Assembly: GCA_934693135.1 (NCBI GenBank)
Contig: CAKUVA010000004.1
Span: forward strand, 30,810 to 94,809
DNA from: an uncultured Bacteroidales bacterium
GTDB lineage: Bacteria > Bacteroidota > Bacteroidia > Bacteroidales > UBA932
Reading direction: 5' to 3'
Length of the DNA stretch: 64,000 nucleotides
The notes under the pieces were generated by a model, which saw only the letters and a list, made by a program, of their open reading frames with translations, was not told the origin of the DNA and ran no database searches. The stretch's first letter is position 1, and each line of letters opens with the position of its first letter. A program made the translations under genes and the position numbers. Of the stretch, positions 49,339 through 58,567 are shown piece after piece.

Positions 49339-51933
49339 ATGAAGAGTATTATTCGGATATTGAGCCTGGCTGTGCTTTTCTTGATGCAGTCTGTGGTATA
49401 TGGACAGCAGAAAAGCAGTTCAGTGGAGATTGACTACAATAATCCACGCAAGTATGTTGTCGGTGGAATCAAGGTGGAAGGAAATAAGGCTTTTGGAGAA
49501 AAGCAAATTCTTCAGCAGTGTGGTCTTAGAAAGGGGATGGAAGTTACCATTCCTGGTGATGATATATCATCAATCGTCAATAGACTGTGGCTTCAGCGTT
49601 ATTTCCAGGATGTGGCCGTTTATGTTGATTCTTTATCAGTATCGAAGGACACTGCTTTCTTGAGAGTCTCAATTCAGGAACGTCCCCGTGTTTCTCGTTG
49701 GACGTTTACTGGGGTGAGAAGTGGTGAGAAAAAGGATCTTATGGAGCGTTTGAATTATCGACGTGGAAGTGAGTATTCCGATTATGTTGCGAGGACATCA
49801 GTGGATATTATCAAGCGTTATTATCAAGGTAAGGGATTTCTTGATGTAAAAGTCGAGCCTCAGGTGCAGAAGGATACGATAGTTAAGAATGCTATTCGCG
49901 TTAATTATGCTGTGGATAGAGGCTTACGCACGAGAATCAAGACTATTAACTTTATCGGGAATAATGATGTAAGCGATTTTAAACTTGCTAAATCTATGAA
50001 GAAGACAAAATCTGCAAAGATATATAACTTCTTCAGTAGTAAGAAATTCAATGAGAAGGAATATCAGAATGACAAGAAATCGCTCATTAGTACGTTCAAT
50101 GAAGCTGGATATCGTGATGCACGTCTTCTGAAAGATTCCATTTATTATGTGAAGCCTGGCAGACTCGGTATAGATTTTAGGTTCGATGAAGGGAAAAAAT
50201 ACTATTTCAGAAATATAACATGGACTGGAAACTCTGTATATTCTGCAGATGCTCTCAATACTATTCTCCAGATAGGTAAGGGCGATGTCTATGATGTCGT
50301 AACTATGGAGCATAGGTTACAGGGAGGTGGAAAGCAAGGAGATATGGATGTGTCCAAGCTTTATCGTGACAATGGTTATCTCTTTTTCAATGTCCAGCCT
50401 GTGGAGCTTAATGTTGTTGGGGATTCTGTCGACGTGGAGATGAGGATAGTTGAAGGTAAGCAGGCGACATTGAACAATATCATAATCAATGGCAATGATC
50501 TTACGAATGAAAGAGTCGTTCGTCGTCAGGTGTTTACTAGGCCGGGTTATCTTTTCAGTCAGAGTGATTTTGAACGCTCTATACGTGAAATCGCTTCACT
50601 CGGTCAGTTCGATCCTGAGGCCATCACTGATCCGTCCAAGGGATATTCCATTATTCCAGACCAGCTGAACAGCACTGTGGATATCGTCTATAATGTAACG
50701 GAAAAGCCATCAAGCCAGCTTGAACTTTCAGGTGGATGGGGCGGAAAAACATTCGTAGCTACGGTCGGTGTAAGTTTCAATAACTTCTCGACACGTCGTA
50801 TATTCGATAAGAGTGCGTGGAGACCTGTTCCTCTCGGTGATGCGCAGAATCTTGCATTCAGATTTCAGACGAGTGGAACATATTATTCTTCACTTTCTGC
50901 AAGTTTCATGGAGCCATGGCTATTCGGAAAGAAACCTACATCACTTAGTCTTTCGGCTTTCTATAGCCGCCAGACCAATTCATATTTGATGTGGAACATC
51001 TTGAATAATGACAAGCAATTTGAAGTTTATGGATTTTCAGCAGGAATAGGAAATCGCTTGAAGTGGCCTGACAACTATTTTGTGCTTTATAATCAGTTGA
51101 GTTGGCAAACGTATAAACTGACGAATTGGTATTCCGATACATTCATATTTGATGATGGAACTTCTCACAATCTCAGCTATACATTGTCATTGTCTCGAAA
51201 TTCCACTGATCAGCAGATTTATCCAAGACAAGGTTCTGACTTGTCATTCAGTCTTCAGTTGACACCGCCATATTCGTTGTTTAGGAAAAAAGACAAAGGC
51301 ATTCTTGATGCTGATGGAAATCCGGTTAAAGTTAGAAGTTGGAGGGATATTGACTATGACAAGTGGTCTTCGAACGACAGATATAGATGGATTGAGTATC
51401 ATAAATGGTCATTCAAGGGCTCTCTCTATACCAAGATTGTAGGTGACCTTGTTCTTATGACAAGAGCGCAATTCGGATATCTTGGATACTATAACAGGAA
51501 GTGGGGGTATTCTCCATTCGAAGGTTTCCTTGTCGGTGGTGATGGTATGTCAGGATATAATTCGTATGGTTCTGAAGTCATTGCGTTACGAGGCTATGAG
51601 AACTACTCTCTTACTCCAAGAGCTGCGACAGCATATAATTCCAATGGTTATTCTTATGCAGGTAATGTGTATGATAAATTTACAGTTGAATTGCGTTATC
51701 CTATTGTAATGCAGCCGCAGTCTACTATCTTTGCACTTGTATTCCTTGAGGGTGGTAACTGTTGGTCTGATATAAAGGATTTCAATCCGTTCCAGATAAA
51801 GAGGTCTGCCGGTGTCGGTGTTAGAGTATATCTTCCTGTCATTGGTCTACTTGGAATCGACTGGGGTTATGGATTTGATGATGACACATATGGAAAGAGT
51901 CAGTTCCATTTCCTTATCGGACAGCAGTTCTAG
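49339..51933 (+). CDS. bamA: Outer-membrane protein assembly factor BamA
   Basis: BamA is the Omp85 pore that folds and inserts outer-membrane barrels. The 864-residue protein has a signal peptide (VVYGQQ). POTRA domains cover about residues 35-440 (VGGIKVEGNKAFGEKQILQQCGL, RVSRWTFTGVRSGEKKDL, RTRIKTINFIGNNDVSDFKL, KYYFRNITWTGNSVYSADAL, ATLNNIIINGNDLTNERVV). The barrel carries the loop-6 VRGF-type motif as ALRGYENYSL and ends in IGQQF. A Skp-like chaperone gene follows, as is usual. Confidence 0.96.
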   Translation: MKSIIRILSLAVLFLMQSVVYGQQKSSSVEIDYNNPRKYVVGGIKVEGNKAFGEKQILQQCGLRKGMEVTIPGDDISSIVNRLWLQRYFQDVAVYVDSLSVSKDTAFLRVSIQERPRVSRWTFTGVRSGEKKDLMERLNYRRGSEYSDYVARTSVDIIKRYYQGKGFLDVKVEPQVQKDTIVKNAIRVNYAVDRGLRTRIKTINFIGNNDVSDFKLAKSMKKTKSAKIYNFFSSKKFNEKEYQNDKKSLISTFNEAGYRDARLLKDSIYYVKPGRLGIDFRFDEGKKYYFRNITWTGNSVYSADALNTILQIGKGDVYDVVTMEHRLQGGGKQGDMDVSKLYRDNGYLFFNVQPVELNVVGDSVDVEMRIVEGKQATLNNIIINGNDLTNERVVRRQVFTRPGYLFSQSDFERSIREIASLGQFDPEAITDPSKGYSIIPDQLNSTVDIVYNVTEKPSSQLELSGGWGGKTFVATVGVSFNNFSTRRIFDKSAWRPVPLGDAQNLAFRFQTSGTYYSSLSASFMEPWLFGKKPTSLSLSAFYSRQTNSYLMWNILNNDKQFEVYGFSAGIGNRLKWPDNYFVLYNQLSWQTYKLTNWYSDTFIFDDGTSHNLSYTLSLSRNSTDQQIYPRQGSDLSFSLQLTPPYSLFRKKDKGILDADGNPVKVRSWRDIDYDKWSSNDRYRWIEYHKWSFKGSLYTKIVGDLVLMTRAQFGYLGYYNRKWGYSPFEGFLVGGDGMSGYNSYGSEVIALRGYENYSLTPRAATAYNSNGYSYAGNVYDKFTVELRYPIVMQPQSTIFALVFLEGGNCWSDIKDFNPFQIKRSAGVGVRVYLPVIGLLGIDWGYGFDDDTYGKSQFHFLIGQQF

Positions 51934-51972
51934 GATACGAGATAATTACATGATTAATAAATTATAAAGAAT

Positions 51973-52530
51973 ATGAAAAAAATTATTTTGGTTTTGGCTA
52001 CAGCGTTGTTAGCGCTTTCAGCTTCTGCGCAGAACCTTAAATTTGCGCATGTGAATTTCAATGAACTTGTAATGCTTATGCCTGAGGCTGATTCTGCAAG
52101 AGCTCAGATGGCTGCGTCACAGCAGGAAGCTCAGGATACATATAAGAGTATGACTGATGAGTTCCAATCCAAATATCAGCAGTATCAGCAGAAGAGTAGT
52201 ACATGGACTTCTGCAATACGCGAGAGCAAAGAAAAAGAACTTACAGATATCCAGAATAGAATCGAGGAATTCAATCAGTCTATCCAGCAAGAACTTCAGC
52301 AGCAGCAGAACCAGTTAATGGCTCCTATCCAGCAGAAAGCTATTGATGTTGTTAATAAGCTTGCCAAAGAAGGAGGATATATTTATGTGTTCGAACAGAG
52401 TTCTCTTCTATATGTGAACGATTCTCAGAGCACAGATCTTACACCAGCAGCAAGGAAGGCTCTTGGTATACCTGCTGGCAGAACAATTGAGTCTCTTCAG
52501 CAGGAACTTCAAGCTCAGGCTCAGAAATAA
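51973..52530 (+). CDS. skp: OmpH/Skp-family periplasmic chaperone
   Basis: The 185-residue protein has a cleavable signal peptide (LALSASAQN), then FAHVNFNELVMLMPEADSARAQM, a Gln-rich coiled-coil (~residues 45-125) and GYIYVFEQSSLLYVNDS, the OmpH/Skp fold. It should hold unfolded barrel proteins on the way to BamA, the gene just upstream. The extreme Gln content (the run YQQYQQKSS and further on QELQQQQNQL) is characteristic of the Bacteroidetes members. Confidence 0.93.
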   Translation: MKKIILVLATALLALSASAQNLKFAHVNFNELVMLMPEADSARAQMAASQQEAQDTYKSMTDEFQSKYQQYQQKSSTWTSAIRESKEKELTDIQNRIEEFNQSIQQELQQQQNQLMAPIQQKAIDVVNKLAKEGGYIYVFEQSSLLYVNDSQSTDLTPAARKALGIPAGRTIESLQQELQAQAQK

Positions 52531-52548
52531 TAGTAAAATCATTGATTT

Positions 52549-52580
52549 ATAAGGCGATGTCTGAAAAGGCGTCGCCTTAT
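52549..52580 (+). terminator. Hairpin terminator after the bamA-skp genes
   Basis: ATAAGGCGA (52549-52557) pairs perfectly with TCGCCTTAT (52572-52580), with a 14-base loop. Only a short T stretch follows. Confidence 0.6.
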
Positions 52581-52637
52581 TTCGTTGTGAAGTGAAAGTT
52601 TCTTACAAATTATTATGTTTTTTAACGTTTTTATTAT

Positions 52638-52645
52638 TAGATTTG
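52638..52645 (+). promoter_or_regulatory. -7 box of the korAB-gdhA transcript
   Basis: TAGATTTG is an exact -7 match, 37 bases before the korA ATG. A T-rich stretch takes the place of a clear -33 TTTG. Confidence 0.5.
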
Positions 52646-52682
52646 CATTGAAGTTCTAATAATACTTTAACTTTTTAAAGAA

Positions 52683-54515
52683 ATGCAACATAAAGTCATA
52701 GATACAAATGACGTTGTTATACGTTTTGCTGGGGATTCCGGAGACGGTATGCAGCTGACTGGCTCTCTTTTCGCCAACATGTCAGCCATCTACGGCAATG
52801 GCTTGTCTACATTTCCGGACTATCCTGCAGAAATAAGAGCTCCGAAGGGGACTGTTGCTGGAGTGTCTGGATTCCAGGTGCATATCGGAAATCATAAAGT
52901 GAATACTCCTGGTGATTTCTGCGATATGTTGGTGGCCATGAATCCTGCGGCACTTAAGGCTAACGCAAAATGGTTGAAGCGCACAGCCCTTGTTCTTGTC
53001 AATGAGGATGCTTTCGATGATGCCGGTATGAAGAAAGCAGGGTTCGTAGGCAATCCTTTTGAGGAACTCCATATAGAAGATAGGACTATTCTTTGTGCTC
53101 CGATCACTAAACTTACGGAAGATAGTTTGAAGAATAGTGGTTTGGATATAGTTGCTGTGCATAAATGCAAGAATATGTTCACTCTCGGAATGGCATGTTT
53201 TATCTATGACAGGCCACTTGAGTATGTATATGAATATATAGAGAATAAATTCAGGAAGAAACATCCGGAAATGATCGAGCCTAACAGAAAGGTCGTTTTT
53301 GACGGATATAATTACGCTTCTAATATTCAGGCATGTGCCAATACATATCATATTTCACCTGCAGAACAGGAAAAAGGCACTTATAGAAATATTACTGGAA
53401 ATCAAGCTGCCGCATGGGGACTTATGGCTGCTGCTGAGAAGTCTCATCTGCCTCTGTTTTGTGGGTCTTATCCTATAACTCCTGCTACAGCGATACTGGA
53501 AGAACTTGCAATATACAAGGGTCTTGGTGTCAAGACAATGCAGACTGAGGATGAAATTGCCGGCATTTGTTCTGCCATCGGTGCCGCTTTTGCTGGAAAT
53601 CTTGCTGTTACGACGACGTCTGGTCCTGGACTTTCTCTTAAGTCGGAGGCTCTTGGTCTGGCTGTTATGACCGAGCTCCCGCTTGTTATCATTGATGTGC
53701 AGCGAGGAGGCCCTTGTACAGGAATGCCTACAAAAACGGAACAAGCCGATCTTAATCAGGCATTGTATGGAAGAAATGGTGAGAGCCCACTTGTTGTGAT
53801 GGCAGCACATTCTCCTGCGCACTGTTTCGAGATGGCATTTATGGCTGCTAAGGTGGCTTTGGAGCATATGGTGCCTGTTTTGCTTCTCTCGGAGGGCTTC
53901 CTTGGAAACGGATCAGAACCATGGCGAGTTCCGTCAATGTCTGAGTTTCCTGATATACATCCGAGATACGCACATGATGCAGAGGGGTGTTTTAAGCCGT
54001 TTAAGCGTGATCCGAAGACACTTGCTCGTGATTGGGCTGTTCCTGGAATGAAAGGATTCGAACATAGGGTAGGAGGGCTTGAGAAAAATCATGATGGTGT
54101 GTTGTCTAATGACCCTGACAACCATGAGTTGATGGTACATGAGCGTGCGGAGAAAGTGGCATTGGTTGCTAAAGATTTGCCTTCTCTCTCTGTGGATGGA
54201 AATGAGTCAGGTGAAATACTCCTCGTTGGTTGGGGTGGAACGTATGGCCATATCTTGTCCGCTGCTTGTGAACTCAGAAATGAAGGACAAGATGTAAGTT
54301 TTGCTCATTTTGATTTCATTGATCCTCTCCCTTCCAATACTGCGGAGATCTTCTCCAGGTTTAAGAAAATAATTGTGTGTGAACTGAATAGCGGACAATT
54401 TGCAGCTTACCTTAGGAATGCAGTTCCTGGTTTCGAGTATCTTCAATGTAATAAGATTCAGGGACAAACGTTCCTTGTCAGAGATATTGTCAAGAGTGTA
54501 AAAGAAAAAGCATAG
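52683..54515 (+). CDS. korA: 2-oxoacid:ferredoxin oxidoreductase, fused gamma-alpha subunit (probably 2-oxoglutarate)
   Basis: KorAB oxidises 2-oxoglutarate with CoA and ferredoxin to succinyl-CoA, or runs in reverse. The 610-residue protein begins with a gamma domain (VIRFAGDSGDGMQLTGSLFANMSA...FPDYPAEIRAPKGTVAGVSGFQ). An alpha domain then starts near 225 (GNQAAAWGLMAAAEKSHLPLFCGSYPITPATAILEEL, TTTSGPGLSLKSEALGLAVMTELPLVIIDVQRGGPCTGMPTKTEQADL). This is the usual fused form for KorA. The start of korB is two bases after its stop. Confidence 0.92.
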   Translation: MQHKVIDTNDVVIRFAGDSGDGMQLTGSLFANMSAIYGNGLSTFPDYPAEIRAPKGTVAGVSGFQVHIGNHKVNTPGDFCDMLVAMNPAALKANAKWLKRTALVLVNEDAFDDAGMKKAGFVGNPFEELHIEDRTILCAPITKLTEDSLKNSGLDIVAVHKCKNMFTLGMACFIYDRPLEYVYEYIENKFRKKHPEMIEPNRKVVFDGYNYASNIQACANTYHISPAEQEKGTYRNITGNQAAAWGLMAAAEKSHLPLFCGSYPITPATAILEELAIYKGLGVKTMQTEDEIAGICSAIGAAFAGNLAVTTTSGPGLSLKSEALGLAVMTELPLVIIDVQRGGPCTGMPTKTEQADLNQALYGRNGESPLVVMAAHSPAHCFEMAFMAAKVALEHMVPVLLLSEGFLGNGSEPWRVPSMSEFPDIHPRYAHDAEGCFKPFKRDPKTLARDWAVPGMKGFEHRVGGLEKNHDGVLSNDPDNHELMVHERAEKVALVAKDLPSLSVDGNESGEILLVGWGGTYGHILSAACELRNEGQDVSFAHFDFIDPLPSNTAEIFSRFKKIIVCELNSGQFAAYLRNAVPGFEYLQCNKIQGQTFLVRDIVKSVKEKA

Positions 54516-54517
54516 TC

Positions 54518-55537
54518 ATGGCAAAATATACTTTTAAGGATTTTAAAAGCGACCAAGAAGTAAGGTGGTGTCCAGGATGTGGAGACTATTCCGTATTGGC
54601 GTCATTGCAAAAAGTACTCCCTGTGGTATGTGAGGAAAAGGGCATTGACAAGGAAAAGGTAGTAGTTATTTCGGGAATAGGCTGTTCTTCACGCCTCCCG
54701 TATTATATGAACACCTATGGTTTTCATAGTATACATGGTAGGGCGACGGCAATTGCTACAGGTATAAAAGTAGCTAATCCTGAACTTTGCGTGTGGCAGG
54801 CAAGTGGCGATGGTGATGCTTTGGCTATAGGTGGAAACCACTTTATACATGCGATAAGAAGGAATGTCGATATAAATATCATGTTGTTCAATAATCAGAT
54901 TTACGGCATGACTAAGGGACAATATTCCCCGACATCGAAACTTGGAGCTATAACGAAGACTTCTCCTTACGGAACAGTCGAGCACCCATTCAATCCTGGT
55001 AGCCTTGTCCTTGGCGCAAAAGGATCATTCTTTGCGAGGAGTATGGACACAGAATTGGCATTGAATCAGGAAATTATGCTTGAAGCATCTCGGCATGCTG
55101 GTACCTCTGTAATGGAATTCCTTACGAATTGTGTGATATTCAATAATGGCTCACATGCAGATCTCTCCGATCGTGAGTTTAAAGAAGAAAGGACCATTCT
55201 TCTTCGTAAAGGAAAGAAAATGATTTTCGGAAAAGATCATGACAAAGGACTTATGCTTGATGGTATGAAGTTGAAAGTTGTCAAGATTGGAGAGAATGGA
55301 ATTACGGAAGATGATATCCTTGTTCATGATCCGTCGGAAGACAATCTTGGTCTGCAGACGATGCTTGCAGATATGAAGGGTCCGGATTTTCCTGTAGCGC
55401 TTGGCGTCATCAGAGATGTTGTTGATACTACTTATGAAGATGAGGTGCAGAACCAGCTTGAGCAGGTTTCAGCTAAGGCTAAGGTTCATTCAATGGATGA
55501 ACTTCTGCATAGTGGATCTACATGGGAGGTGAAATAG
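54518..55537 (+). CDS. korB: 2-oxoacid:ferredoxin oxidoreductase, beta subunit (probably 2-oxoglutarate)
   Basis: The 339-residue subunit binds thiamine diphosphate: VRWCPGCGDYSVLASLQK, GIGCSSRLPYYMNTYGFHSIHGRATAIATGIK, WQASGDGDALAIGGNHFIHAIRRN and LFNNQIYGMTKGQYSPTS (the GDG...NNQ cofactor motif). It pairs with KorA upstream. Followed after 40 bases by glutamate dehydrogenase, which places both enzymes that use 2-oxoglutarate in one gene set. Confidence 0.93.
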   Translation: MAKYTFKDFKSDQEVRWCPGCGDYSVLASLQKVLPVVCEEKGIDKEKVVVISGIGCSSRLPYYMNTYGFHSIHGRATAIATGIKVANPELCVWQASGDGDALAIGGNHFIHAIRRNVDINIMLFNNQIYGMTKGQYSPTSKLGAITKTSPYGTVEHPFNPGSLVLGAKGSFFARSMDTELALNQEIMLEASRHAGTSVMEFLTNCVIFNNGSHADLSDREFKEERTILLRKGKKMIFGKDHDKGLMLDGMKLKVVKIGENGITEDDILVHDPSEDNLGLQTMLADMKGPDFPVALGVIRDVVDTTYEDEVQNQLEQVSAKAKVHSMDELLHSGSTWEVK

Positions 55538-55577
55538 ATTTTTGAAAAATACAATAACCAATAAAATTAATAATGCG

Positions 55578-56921
55578 ATGAGAACAGAAGAAATAATGGC
55601 TAAACTTCAGGCCAAGTATCCTGCTGAGAAAGAATATCTTCAGGCAGTACGTGAAGTGCTTGAAAGCATCGAGGATGTATATAATAAACATCCTGAGTTC
55701 GAAGATGCCAAGATAATCGAGAGGCTTGTTGAACCAGATAGAATGCTGACATTCCGTGTTACATGGGTTGATGATAATGGTGAGGTTCAGACAAACACAG
55801 GATATAGAGTTCAGTTCAACAATGCAATTGGGCCATATAAGGGCGGTCTCAGATTCCACCCGTCAGTGAATCCTTCAATACTCAAATTCCTCGGATTTGA
55901 GCAGACTTTCAAGAATGCGCTTACGACATTGCCAATGGGTGGCGGAAAGGGCGGCTCGGACTTTAACCCGAAAGGAAAGTCAGATGCTGAGATAATGCGA
56001 TTCTGCCAGGCTTTCATGCTTGAACTTTGGAGAAATATAGGGCCGGATATGGATGTGCCTGCAGGTGATATCGGTGTTGGTGGACGTGAAATTGGTTTTT
56101 TGGAGGGTATGTATAAGAAACTTACTCGTGAGCATAATGGTGTGCTTACAGGCAAGGGTATTCCTTTCGGAGGTTCACTTATCCGTCCTGAGGCGACAGG
56201 TTTTGGAGCAGTATATTTCCTTGAGCATATGCTTCATCATCATCAGGCAGACCTTGATATCAAAGGAAAGACTGTGGCTGTATCTGGATTCGGAAATGTA
56301 TCTTGGGGTGCTTGTGTGAAGGCAACTGAATTAGGTGCTAAGGTCGTTGCTATATCAGGTCCAGATGGCGTTATCTATAATCCAAATGGAATGACTCAGG
56401 AAAAGCTTGATTATATGCTTGAGCTTAGAGCTTCTAATAATGATGTAGTTGCGCCATTTGCTCAGAAATTCCCGGATGCTAAATTTATTCCTGGCAAGAA
56501 ATCGTGGAGTATAAAATGTGACATCGCCATGACTTGCGCATTCCAGAATGAAATGTCAAAGGAAGATGCCGAAGAGCTTATCGCCAACGGCACATGGTGC
56601 TGCGTTGAGGTGTCCAATATGGGCTGCCAACCTGGCGCAATAGAGGCATTCCAAAATGCGAAAATTCTGTTTGCTCCTGGAAAGGCTGTCAATGCTGGTG
56701 GTGTGGCTACATCTGGCTTGGAAATGACACAGAATGCTATGCATATCAGTTGGACAGCAAAAGAGGTGGATCAGAAGCTTCATGGAATTATGGATGCTAT
56801 CCATGCTTCTTGCGTGAAGTATGGCACACAGCCTGATGGATATATCAACTATGTGAAAGGCGCCAATATTGCAGGCTTTATGAAAGTTGCAGAGGCTATG
56901 CTTGCCCAAGGTATTATATAA
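55578..56921 (+). CDS. gdhA: NADP-type glutamate dehydrogenase
   Basis: It aminates 2-oxoglutarate to glutamate, or the reverse. The 447-residue protein has the size of the hexameric bacterial enzyme. Motifs are NAIGPYKGGLRFHPSVN, the catalytic-lysine loop LPMGGGKGGSDFNPKGKS, DVPAGDIGVGGREIGFL and a Rossmann site VAVSGFGNVSWGACVKA. I use ATG 55578 (MRTEEIMAKLQAKYPAEKEY); a TTG 12 codons further up is unlikely. It is followed by a strong terminator. Confidence 0.95.
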   Translation: MRTEEIMAKLQAKYPAEKEYLQAVREVLESIEDVYNKHPEFEDAKIIERLVEPDRMLTFRVTWVDDNGEVQTNTGYRVQFNNAIGPYKGGLRFHPSVNPSILKFLGFEQTFKNALTTLPMGGGKGGSDFNPKGKSDAEIMRFCQAFMLELWRNIGPDMDVPAGDIGVGGREIGFLEGMYKKLTREHNGVLTGKGIPFGGSLIRPEATGFGAVYFLEHMLHHHQADLDIKGKTVAVSGFGNVSWGACVKATELGAKVVAISGPDGVIYNPNGMTQEKLDYMLELRASNNDVVAPFAQKFPDAKFIPGKKSWSIKCDIAMTCAFQNEMSKEDAEELIANGTWCCVEVSNMGCQPGAIEAFQNAKILFAPGKAVNAGGVATSGLEMTQNAMHISWTAKEVDQKLHGIMDAIHASCVKYGTQPDGYINYVKGANIAGFMKVAEAMLAQGII

Positions 56922-56953
56922 TGCAGTCAGTATTGGCTGTAAGCACGAATTAG

Positions 56954-56987
56954 AAGGGATGGTCGGTATTGGACTGTCCCTTTTTTT
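56954..56987 (+). terminator. Rho-independent terminator of korAB-gdhA
   Basis: AAGGGATGGTC (56954-56964) pairs with GACTGTCCCTT (56972-56982) as 11 pairs, two of them G-U in the plus-strand RNA, around a 7-base loop, ending in seven T (56981-56987). Confidence 0.87.
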
Positions 56988-57021
56988 ATGTAAAATCCTT
57001 GCGAACTTGTGGCTATTGATG

Positions 57022-57052
57022 TTTGTTATATATTGAAAAATGCCTAACTTCG
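57022..57052 (+). promoter_or_regulatory. Promoter of the SLC13 carrier-porin-apt operon
   Basis: TTTG (57022-57025), a 19-base spacer and TAACTTCG (57045-57052), one mismatch from TAnnTTTG. The leader would be about 40 bases. Confidence 0.6.
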
Positions 57053-57097
57053 TGTTTTGTTTTATCGAAAGACAATAATATTATTCAAAACCATAAC

Positions 57098-58567
57098 ATG
57101 TCAACTGAAACAGTTAAACCAGCTACGGCGTTTCCTGTGAAGAAGCTTGTAATGCTTTTTCTTACTATTGCCGTATTCCTTTTCTTCTGGTTCGTTCCGA
57201 GATCATTCTTTGGTCTTACTGAAAATGGAACTCCACTTCTTTCCATAATTGAGCAACGAACAGTAGCTATTTTTGCGCTTGCTGCTCTGATGTGGATGTT
57301 TGAAATTTTGCCGACGTGGGCAACGTCAGTGACTATCATTGTCCTACTTTTGTTCACAGTGTCAGATAGTTGTCCTCTTTTCCTCAGAAATATTGGCGCT
57401 GATCCGTCAGATATGGGGACATTTGTGAGCTATAAGGCTCTTCTTGCAGCATTTGCTGACCCGACCATCATGCTATTCCTCGGAGGTTTTCTTCTTGCCA
57501 TAGCTGCTACGAAGGTGGGCTTGGATGTACAGCTTGCTAAAGTCCTACTGAAGCCTTTCGGTACTAAACCTAAGTTTGTACTTTTAGGTTTCCTTATGGT
57601 TATCGGAATATTTTCAATGTTCATGAGCAATACCGCAACTGCTGCGATGATGCTGACTTTCCTTGCTCCTGTTCTTAGAACCCTCCCTTCAAGTGAGAGA
57701 GGCCAAGCCGGTCTGGCATTGGCAATTCCAATTGCTGCCAATCTCGGCGGAATCGGAACTCCTATCGGAACTCCTCCTAATGCTATAGCCCTCGGTTATT
57801 TAACTGAGACTATGCATCAGAGCATCGGATTTGGACAATGGATGCTCATTATGGTGCCTTATGTTATCGTGATGCTTCTCTTTGCATGGTTCCTTCTTCT
57901 CAAACTTTTCCCATTCTCTTCAGACAAGATTGAGCTCAAGATAGAATCAACCAGAAAACCTGATGCCAAGACATATATTGTTTGGGTTACATTTGCGATA
58001 ACTATTCTTATGTGGGTATTTGACAGATATACTGGTGTTAATGCGAATGTTGTGGCGATGATTCCTGTCGGAGTTTTCTGTGCCACAGGTGTAATCACTA
58101 AAGATGACCTTAAGAACGTAGAATGGAGTGTGTTGTGGATGGTTGCAGGAGGTTTTGCCCTCGGTATTGCATTGAATAAGACTGGACTTGCTGAGAATCT
58201 TGTACGAGCTATTCCATTCAATTCATTCAAGCCTCTTGTTATTCTTCTCCTTTCTGGTCTCCTCGGGTATGCGATGTCTAACTTTATCTCGCATTCGGCT
58301 GCAGCCAGCCTTCTTGTCCCGATTCTCAGTGCCGTAGGAGTTGGAATGGGTGATATGCTTGCACCTATCGGTGGTGTCAAGGCCCTTCTCGTAGGTGTGG
58401 CTTTGTCTACATCTGTAGCTATGTTGTTCCCTATAAGTACCCCTCCTAATGCTATCGCTCATTCTACTGGGCTAATTAAGGTTAATGATATGACCAAGAT
58501 AGGTGCAATCATCGGTGCAGTCGGTCTGGTACTTGGTTATGCTATATTGATCTTTATCGGATTCTAA
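57098..58567 (+). CDS. SLC13/DASS-family sodium-coupled anion (dicarboxylate or sulfate) carrier
   Basis: I start at MSTETVKPATAFPVKKL (57098). The 489-residue membrane protein has about 11-12 helices and both family signature repeats: an SNT-like motif FMSNTATAAMML with GTPIGTPPNAIALGY, and SNFISHSAAASLLVP with ISTPPNAIAHSTG. The family imports succinate, malate, fumarate, citrate or sulfate with sodium. Specificity is not readable from the sequence. Its stop overlaps by one base the start of a porin-like gene, suggesting matching inner- and outer-membrane uptake steps. Confidence 0.9.
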   Translation: MSTETVKPATAFPVKKLVMLFLTIAVFLFFWFVPRSFFGLTENGTPLLSIIEQRTVAIFALAALMWMFEILPTWATSVTIIVLLLFTVSDSCPLFLRNIGADPSDMGTFVSYKALLAAFADPTIMLFLGGFLLAIAATKVGLDVQLAKVLLKPFGTKPKFVLLGFLMVIGIFSMFMSNTATAAMMLTFLAPVLRTLPSSERGQAGLALAIPIAANLGGIGTPIGTPPNAIALGYLTETMHQSIGFGQWMLIMVPYVIVMLLFAWFLLLKLFPFSSDKIELKIESTRKPDAKTYIVWVTFAITILMWVFDRYTGVNANVVAMIPVGVFCATGVITKDDLKNVEWSVLWMVAGGFALGIALNKTGLAENLVRAIPFNSFKPLVILLLSGLLGYAMSNFISHSAAASLLVPILSAVGVGMGDMLAPIGGVKALLVGVALSTSVAMLFPISTPPNAIAHSTGLIKVNDMTKIGAIIGAVGLVLGYAILIFIGF

